Source: Agrobacterium salinitolerans
GTDB taxonomy: Bacteria; Pseudomonadota; Alphaproteobacteria; Rhizobiales; Rhizobiaceae
Assembly: GCF_002008225.1 (NCBI RefSeq)
Contig: NZ_MRDH01000038.1
Coordinates: 1-64,000 of the forward strand
DNA: 64,000 nucleotides
Direction of reading: 5' to 3'
The notes under the pieces were generated by a model. The model did no database searches. It saw nothing but the letters and a program-made list of their open reading frames with translations, and had not been told where the DNA came from. The position numbers and the translations under genes are program-made. Positions 59,144-64,000 of this stretch are shown piece after piece. Every line of letters begins with the position of its first letter. The first letter of the stretch is position 1.

Positions 59144-59475
59144 TTCGTCTCCCTCCCGTCCACATGGTCGGTGCCTGTGAGGCCGCGGGCGGCAAGCAGC
59201 ACGACGAGGAACAATGCGGTGGTGGCGAAACCGATGACGATGGCCGTCAGCACCAGAGCCTGCGGCACGGGGTCGGCAAGCGTGGAGCTGTCGACACCGT
59301 TGACCAGCACCGGCGGCGCGTTGGTCTTGATGCCGCCGACGCCGAAGATGAAGAGATTGACAGCGTAAGACAGCAGCGAAAGCCCGACGATGACCTGATA
59401 GGTGCGCGGGCGCAGCACCAGCCAAACGCCGGAGCCGGTCATGATGCCGATGCCGATGGCGAGAATGAGTTCCAT
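59140..59475 (-). CDS. mnhC: Cation/proton antiporter subunit MnhC (PhaC)
   Basis: A 111-residue NuoK-like subunit with three helices: LILAIGIGIMTGSGVWLVLRPRTYQVIVGLSLLSYAVNLFIFGVGG near the start, matching MnhC and NuoK. It overlaps mnhA at the start by 1 bp and mnhD at the end by 4 bp. Confidence 0.93.
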   Translation of the reverse strand: MELILAIGIGIMTGSGVWLVLRPRTYQVIVGLSLLSYAVNLFIFGVGGIKTNAPPVLVNGVDSSTLADPVPQALVLTAIVIGFATTALFLVVLLAARGLTGTDHVDGRETK

Positions 59476-62393
59476 TACACGTCCTCCGCTCTTGCGGCTT
59501 CAGGCGTGCGAACGCGGTAGTTGCGCAACGATTGGTGTGCCAGTGCTATCAGGATAAGAACAACGGAGCCGACGACCAGCGAGAAGACGCCGAGATCGAA
59601 CAGCAGGGCGGAAGCGGTCGGCATTTTGCCGATATAGGGTATCTCCGTGTACTGGAAATAGGAGGTCAGGAACGGGTAGCCGAAATACCATGAGCCGATA
59701 CCCGTCGCCGCCGCCATCAAAAGGCCGAAACCCATCCAGCGCAGCGGCAGGATGCGGATGCGGTCCTCCGCCCAGCGTGCGCCGCCGGCGAGATATTGCA
59801 GCAGGAAGCCGATGGCCATGGTGATGCCGGCCGCAAAGCCGCCGCCCGGCAGGTCGTGCCCGCGCATGAACAGGAAGATCGAGAAGGTGATGATGACCGG
59901 AAACATCCACTGCATCACGATGGACGGCACATAGAGATAGTCGCGGACCGTATCGCCCTTGCTGCGGTCCGGCCGTTCGGCATCGAAGGCGTTCTGCATC
60001 TGCTGCTGTTCCGGCACTCCGACACTTTCATGGGCGGGGCGGAAACGGCGAAGCAGCGCAAAGACGGTGAGCGCGACGATGGCCAGAACCGCGATTTCAC
60101 CGAAGGTATCGAAGCCGCGGAAATCGACCAGAATGACGTTGACGACATTGGTGCCGCCGCCTTCGGTATAGGCGCGTTCGAGGAAATAGGTCGCAATCGC
60201 GTTCGGCACGGGCAACGTCATCACGGCATAGGCGATGACGGACATGCCGATGCCGCTTGCGGCCGCCAGCAGGAAGTCACGGGCGCGGCGAAGCTGCGCA
60301 GGGAACTCGTTGCTGCTGTCGACTTTCTCGAAGCGTTTCGGCAGCCATCTGAGACCGAGCAAGATGAGAACCGTGGTGACGATTTCCACCAGCAGCTGGG
60401 TGATGGCGAGATCCGGCGCGGAAAGCCACACGAAGGTGAGGCAAGTGACAAGTCCCGAGACGCCCAGCATGACAAGCGCGGCGAGGCGATGATATTTCGC
60501 CTGCCAGGCCGCACCCATGGCCGCGATCATGCCGATCAGCCAGAGAATGGCGAAGATCGGATCGAATGTCGTGACGCGTGGCAGCGAGAGGGAGAATTCC
60601 GAAAGGAAGAGCGGCGAGAAACCGGCAAGAAGCGCCACGAGGATGAGAAGCCTCAGCTGCGGCTGCAGACGCCGCGTGCCGAGCGTGCTTTCCAGCCACC
60701 TCGCCCATTTCCAGGATACGGTGACGAGAATGCGCTCGAAGATGCGCTGTCCCCGCAAATGCCGGAAGACCGGCGGGCCGTCGTCGCAGCGCGAGAAATA
60801 ACCGCCGAGCAGGGCATAGATCGTAACCCCGCCGATCAGCGCCGCGATACTCATGATCAGCGGCAGGTTGAAACCGTGCCAGATCGACAGGCTGTAGACC
60901 GGCGTTTGCGCGCCGAGAACGGAAAGCACGGCCGAATGCAGGAACGGGCCGATGGAGAGGCTCGGAACGATGCCGACGATCAGGCAGGCAAAGACGAGGA
61001 ATTCAATGGGGAAGCGCATCCAGCGCGGCGGCTCGTGCGGATGCGGGTTCGGCAGATCGACGGGCTTGGGGCCGAAGAAGACCGTGTGGATGAAGCGCAG
61101 CGAATAGGCGACGGCGAATGCGCCCGACAGCGTCGCGACATAGGGCAGCGCCCGATCCAGGAGCGAGTCGGCATGGGTTTCGACGGCTTCGGCAAAGAAC
61201 ATTTCCTTGGAAAGGAAGCCGTTGAACAGCGGCACGCCAGCCATGGCCGCGCTCGCCGCCATGGCGAGCGTCGCGGTCGCCGGCATATAGGTGTAAAGCC
61301 CGCTTAAGCGCCGCATGTCGCGGGTGCCGGTTTCATGGTCGATGATGCCGGCCGCCATGAAGAGCGAGGCCTTGAAGGTGGCGTGGTTGACCATGTGGAA
61401 GATGGCGGCAACCGCCGCAAGCGGGCTGCCGAGGCTGAGCAGCGTGGTGATGAGGCCGAGGTGGCTGATGGTGGAATAGGCCAGCAGCCCCTTCAGATCC
61501 TGCTGGAACATGGCAAAATAGGCGCCGAGCAGCAGGGTTATGATGCCGGCCGCACCCACCAGCCAGAACCATTCCGGCGTGCCCGCCAGCACCGGCCAGA
61601 ACCGCGCCAGCAGGAAAACTCCGGCCTTCACCATGGTGGCCGAATGCAGATAGGCGGAAACGGGTGTGGGCGCCGCCATGGCGTTGGGCAGCCAGAAATG
61701 GAACGGAAACTGTGCGCTCTTGGTCAGCGCACCGCCGAGGATAAGGATAAGCGCCGGTAGATAGAGAGAATGGGCGCGGATGGTGGCCCCTGCCTCGATG
61801 ATCTTGTCGAGGTCATAGCTTCCCGCCATGTGCCCGAGGATCAGCAAACCGGCCAGCAGGCTGAAGCCGCCGATCCCGGTCACGGTCAGCGCCATGCGCG
61901 CGCCGTCGCGTGCGCCGGCGTTCTGATGCCAGTATCCGATGAGCAGGAACGAAAAGATGCTGGTCATTTCCCAGAAGATCGACAGCAGGATGACGTTGCC
62001 GGAGAGCACCACGCCAATCATCGAACCCATGAAGGCGAGCAGGAAGGCAAAGAAGCGCGGGATCGGGTCTTCGGCCGACATGTAATAGCGGGCGTAGAGC
62101 ACCACCAGCAGGCCGATGCCGGTAATCAGCATCGTGAAAATCCAGGCAAATCCGTCCAGCCGCAGGGTAAAGTTCAGGCCGAGCTGGGGCAGCCATTCCA
62201 CATCATATTTAAGGACCGCGCCACCGCTGACGCTTGTATAAAGAAAGATGCTGCTGACAAGGCCGAAAAGGGCGACTGCGCCCGCGACGGCGGCGGGACC
62301 GGCGGCCGCACCCTCACGCGGCATGAAAGCCGTCAGGAGCGCGCCGACGAAGGGCAATGCGACAATGAATGGAAGAATGGTTGCAAGTGTCAT
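59475..62393 (-). CDS. mnhA: Cation/proton antiporter subunit A with fused subunit B
   Basis: A 972-residue fusion. Residues about 1-790 are the MnhA (NuoL-like) part, with FLAFMGSMIGVVLSGNVILLSIFWEMTSIFSFLLIGYW, KSAQFPFHFWLPNAMAAPTPVSAYLHSATMVKAGVFLLAR (the proton-path Lys/His region) and many helices; residues about 820-960 are MnhB-like (PSIVMQWMFPVIITFSIFLFMRGHDLPGGGFAAGITMAIGFLLQYLAGG). The A-B fusion is the normal form in rhizobial Pha systems. It begins the operon, but no strong ribosome-binding site is seen before the ATG at 62393. Confidence 0.93.
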   Translation of the reverse strand: MTLATILPFIVALPFVGALLTAFMPREGAAAGPAAVAGAVALFGLVSSIFLYTSVSGGAVLKYDVEWLPQLGLNFTLRLDGFAWIFTMLITGIGLLVVLYARYYMSAEDPIPRFFAFLLAFMGSMIGVVLSGNVILLSIFWEMTSIFSFLLIGYWHQNAGARDGARMALTVTGIGGFSLLAGLLILGHMAGSYDLDKIIEAGATIRAHSLYLPALILILGGALTKSAQFPFHFWLPNAMAAPTPVSAYLHSATMVKAGVFLLARFWPVLAGTPEWFWLVGAAGIITLLLGAYFAMFQQDLKGLLAYSTISHLGLITTLLSLGSPLAAVAAIFHMVNHATFKASLFMAAGIIDHETGTRDMRRLSGLYTYMPATATLAMAASAAMAGVPLFNGFLSKEMFFAEAVETHADSLLDRALPYVATLSGAFAVAYSLRFIHTVFFGPKPVDLPNPHPHEPPRWMRFPIEFLVFACLIVGIVPSLSIGPFLHSAVLSVLGAQTPVYSLSIWHGFNLPLIMSIAALIGGVTIYALLGGYFSRCDDGPPVFRHLRGQRIFERILVTVSWKWARWLESTLGTRRLQPQLRLLILVALLAGFSPLFLSEFSLSLPRVTTFDPIFAILWLIGMIAAMGAAWQAKYHRLAALVMLGVSGLVTCLTFVWLSAPDLAITQLLVEIVTTVLILLGLRWLPKRFEKVDSSNEFPAQLRRARDFLLAAASGIGMSVIAYAVMTLPVPNAIATYFLERAYTEGGGTNVVNVILVDFRGFDTFGEIAVLAIVALTVFALLRRFRPAHESVGVPEQQQMQNAFDAERPDRSKGDTVRDYLYVPSIVMQWMFPVIITFSIFLFMRGHDLPGGGFAAGITMAIGFLLQYLAGGARWAEDRIRILPLRWMGFGLLMAAATGIGSWYFGYPFLTSYFQYTEIPYIGKMPTASALLFDLGVFSLVVGSVVLILIALAHQSLRNYRVRTPEAARAEDV

Positions 62394-62499
62394 ATGCGGC
62401 GGCGGTTTTCTCTCTGGAATGGGAGCCTACGGCGGGTTTCCGACGCCTCCGATCCCTCAAGGTTCGCGATGAACCTGATGATGCTGACCGCCGGAATGA

Positions 62500-62886
62500 C
62501 TAGTACATAATATGCGGAGGCGCGCGTGGAACCACACTGGCAAAGTCTCGGGAAGTTTGTGGCACGATGGCAACAGCAGCGAGCGAGACTTCGGCGTCAT
62601 CCCTGAGGTTCGGGGCGAATGAAGCGAATTCGCCATAACGAAAGTCCGAACCGGTGTCGCCGGTCCTGCAGCCGAAATCGTTGCCGCTATCGCAAGCTTT
62701 TTCGCGAAGAGAAACCGAACGGCCCGGATCGACGCTCTGCAATCGCTCAAGGCGGCTGGTTTTGGAAAGGGTCTTGACGCCAGCCTGGGCTTGAAAGCCG
62801 ATCATGACGAGCAGGCTCGCGACCACGATACCGATCAGCACTTGCGGATGGCGCCTTGAACTGCGGCCTTTCTCCATCCATGGCAA
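62500..62886 (-). CDS. Hypothetical exported protein
   Basis: 128 residues from TTG 62886, supported by AAGGAG 8 bp upstream (the ATG at 62877 is too far from it). One hydrophobic segment near residues 16-34 (VLIGIVVASLLVMIGFQAQA) is a signal peptide or anchor, followed by a polar region with two Cys (REKACDSGNDFGCRTGDTG). I do not recognise a family. It lies between the antiporter operon and the chemoreceptor; its role is unknown. Confidence 0.65.
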   Translation of the reverse strand: MPWMEKGRSSRRHPQVLIGIVVASLLVMIGFQAQAGVKTLSKTSRLERLQSVDPGRSVSLREKACDSGNDFGCRTGDTGSDFRYGEFASFAPNLRDDAEVSLAAVAIVPQTSRDFASVVPRAPPHIMY

Positions 62887-63393
62887 GTTGGCATCTCCTT
62901 GATCGTAAAGGTCTCTTTAAGCGTCACCGTTGAGCGAATATCGTGTTGATTTGTTTTAGGGGAAGCCTGACATGCTTGTCCAGCGCGCGTGCGGGAAAAA
63001 GCGCCGACCGTGTTCGATTCATTTTTGTTTTTGTGCGTTTGCGGCAAAGTGAGGGCGCCATTGGCTAAAAGCTTTTACAAATTTTACCGTTTGACGCCGT
63101 CGCCTTTGTTTCTTAACTTTCAAGCAAGGAATTAACCATAAAGATTGATGGTATTTCGACGGCGGAATGGGGTTCTCTCCCCTTCCAGGCATGACGCCGC
63201 ACTGCCGTACCGGTGCCGATCCGGTATTTTCGTTTCTTGGTTCAAGAAGGTCTGGCAAGCGTCGATGCCGCATCGTCCGCGATGGGTATGTTCGTTCAAA
63301 AATCCCCTTAGGGTGCTGGCATTCTGAACCTTGGCAAAATTGGCCGGGTTTCACCGGCCGTCATGTTGTTGGGGATGTCGGTTGGGGCAGGAC
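62887..63393. other. Long intergenic region before the chemoreceptor gene
   Basis: 507 bp with no gene. It is AT-rich in part and has TTAAC and TTAACCAT motifs near 63113-63139, similar to CtrA half-sites, but not in the TTAA-N7-TTAA arrangement. No terminator or riboswitch is evident. It presumably carries the promoter of the chemotaxis cluster. Confidence 0.4.
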
Positions 63394-64000
63394 TTGCCAT
63401 CAGATCAAGCGCGCAGATCGGCAGGCGGAAGCCTGGCGGGACGGTTGCGTTTTGCCGGCCTCGACGAGACGCAGTCCGATTTCCTGCGCAGCTATCGCAG
63501 CATGCTGGAGCCTTACGTTAAGGCCGGGCTGCGGGACGTGATGACCCGTTTCCAGTCCATGCCGGACTGTTCCCCGTCTTTCGAAAGTGAAAACCAGCTC
63601 GAGCGCTTGCACGATCTGCAATCCTCGCACTGGAGCGTTCTGACCGATGCGCGTTTCGATGCGCTCTATGCAGAGCGCGTGAAGGTTCTTTCCGACAATG
63701 CCAGCCGCATGGGGCTCGATCCGCGCTGGCAGATCGCCAGCCATGCGGTGGTTCTGGAACATCTCGTCGGCGGGCTGGTGGCCGAACACGCACCGCGCTC
63801 CATCCTGCCCGGAAACCGAAAAAAGAGCCGCGAACTGGCGGAAGCGGTCAAGAATGTCGTCCGTCTGGTCATGGTCGATACCGAAATCGCCGTCTCGCTG
63901 CGCTTTAACGAATTGCGCCTGCGCCACGGCCGCGAACTGGCGCAACAGCGCGACAATGACCGCTCGGAAGCGGCGAGGTTGCTGGGCACGGCGCTGACGG
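63394..64000 (+). CDS. icpA: Globin-coupled soluble chemoreceptor, 3'-partial
   Basis: About 202 residues are visible before the window edge. The segment LAGRLRFAGLDETQSDFLRSYRSMLEPYVKAGLRDVM and RMGLDPRWQIASHAVVLEHLVG matches the globin-like sensor domain of HemAT-type transducers; no membrane segment is seen. The haem-ligating His expected two residues before RMGL is Ala (codon 63700-63702), so haem binding is doubtful. It resembles IcpA, the first gene of the rhizobial chemotaxis operon. The start is unclear; TTG 63394 has a GGGGCAGGA-type site ahead. Confidence 0.75.
   Translation, partial: MPSDQARRSAGGSLAGRLRFAGLDETQSDFLRSYRSMLEPYVKAGLRDVMTRFQSMPDCSPSFESENQLERLHDLQSSHWSVLTDARFDALYAERVKVLSDNASRMGLDPRWQIASHAVVLEHLVGGLVAEHAPRSILPGNRKKSRELAEAVKNVVRLVMVDTEIAVSLRFNELRLRHGRELAQQRDNDRSEAARLLGTALT

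Noticed and set aside
59796-61307. 503-residue plus-strand ORF
   Set aside because: Antisense to the mnhA membrane-domain coding region; charged, repetitive translation (many GD, RQ, EH) typical of the complement of hydrophobic codons.
1-64000. CRISPR array
   Set aside because: No regularly spaced direct repeats of 24-40 bp were found anywhere in the window.

Overview
The window reads as chromosomal DNA of an alphaproteobacterium of the Rhizobiaceae, most likely the Agrobacterium/Rhizobium group. The evidence is the gene order (phoR-pstSCAB-phoU-phoB next to gcrA; podJ next to acyl-CoA dehydrogenase, thiolase and a fused hydratase/dehydrogenase; a Pha/Mnh antiporter operon leading to a cytosolic chemoreceptor), strong GC bias at third codon positions, CcrM-type GANTC sites around gcrA, a SAM-II riboswitch, and rhizobial palindromic intergenic elements. 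Species is an inference.

Layout. 1-2.5 kb: right end of an integrated element (two small ORFs, a tyrosine integrase, tandem 13-bp repeats) abutting the 3' end of tRNA-Thr(CGT). 2.7-6 kb: a nitronate monooxygenase-like flavoprotein with a palindromic operator, a membrane protein and polyphosphate kinase 2. 6.2-14.2 kb: the phosphate regulon block phoR, pstS, pstC, pstA, pstB, phoU, phoB, with Pho boxes before phoR and pstS. 14.5-15.5 kb: gcrA and an intergenic region unusually dense in GANTC sites. 15.5-22.2 kb: argD, argF, hslO, apaG, metZ under a SAM-II riboswitch, a long dCTP deaminase and tRNA-Gly(CCC). 22.3-30.2 kb: aquaporin, then a surface-polysaccharide group (glycosyltransferase, flippase, O-antigen ligase/polymerase-like protein, polysaccharide deacetylase) with an orphan solute-binding protein.

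30.2-43.6 kb is mostly housekeeping and regulation: a LexA-like S24 repressor with its own palindromic operator, a LuxR-type response regulator, pyrD, a CAP-domain lipoprotein, a TPR-methyltransferase, two tandem paralogous YitT-like membrane proteins, an Rrf2 regulator with a carboxymuconolactone-decarboxylase-like protein, a DEXH helicase with PdeM nuclease, a universal stress protein, and a TauE/SafE exporter with its TIGR02186-type partner. 43.9-53.4 kb: podJ (polar organiser) divergent from a beta-oxidation operon. The 16-bp core of the operator before that operon is identical to the operator core before the nitronate monooxygenase gene 44 kb away.

54.2-56.4 kb is a small AT-richer accessory patch beside tRNA-Phe: a Fic-domain protein with an intact active-site motif, a 63-residue gene directly upstream of it (candidate antitoxin), a short XRE repressor and several palindromes. 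56.4-62.4 kb holds the Mnh/Pha cation/proton antiporter genes (AB fused, C, D, E, F, G), with start-stop overlaps at the junctions. The window ends inside a globin-like soluble chemoreceptor, probably icpA, the first gene of the chemotaxis cluster, whose globin motif has Ala where the haem-ligating His is expected.

Nothing here is a clearly new large system. The best leads are the GANTC cluster, the shared operator, the SAM-II leader with mutually exclusive hairpins, and the Fic/XRE patch. Long ORFs antisense to podJ, fadA, fadJ and mnhA were rejected as GC-bias shadows. No database search was possible, so all family calls rest on motif and context recognition.
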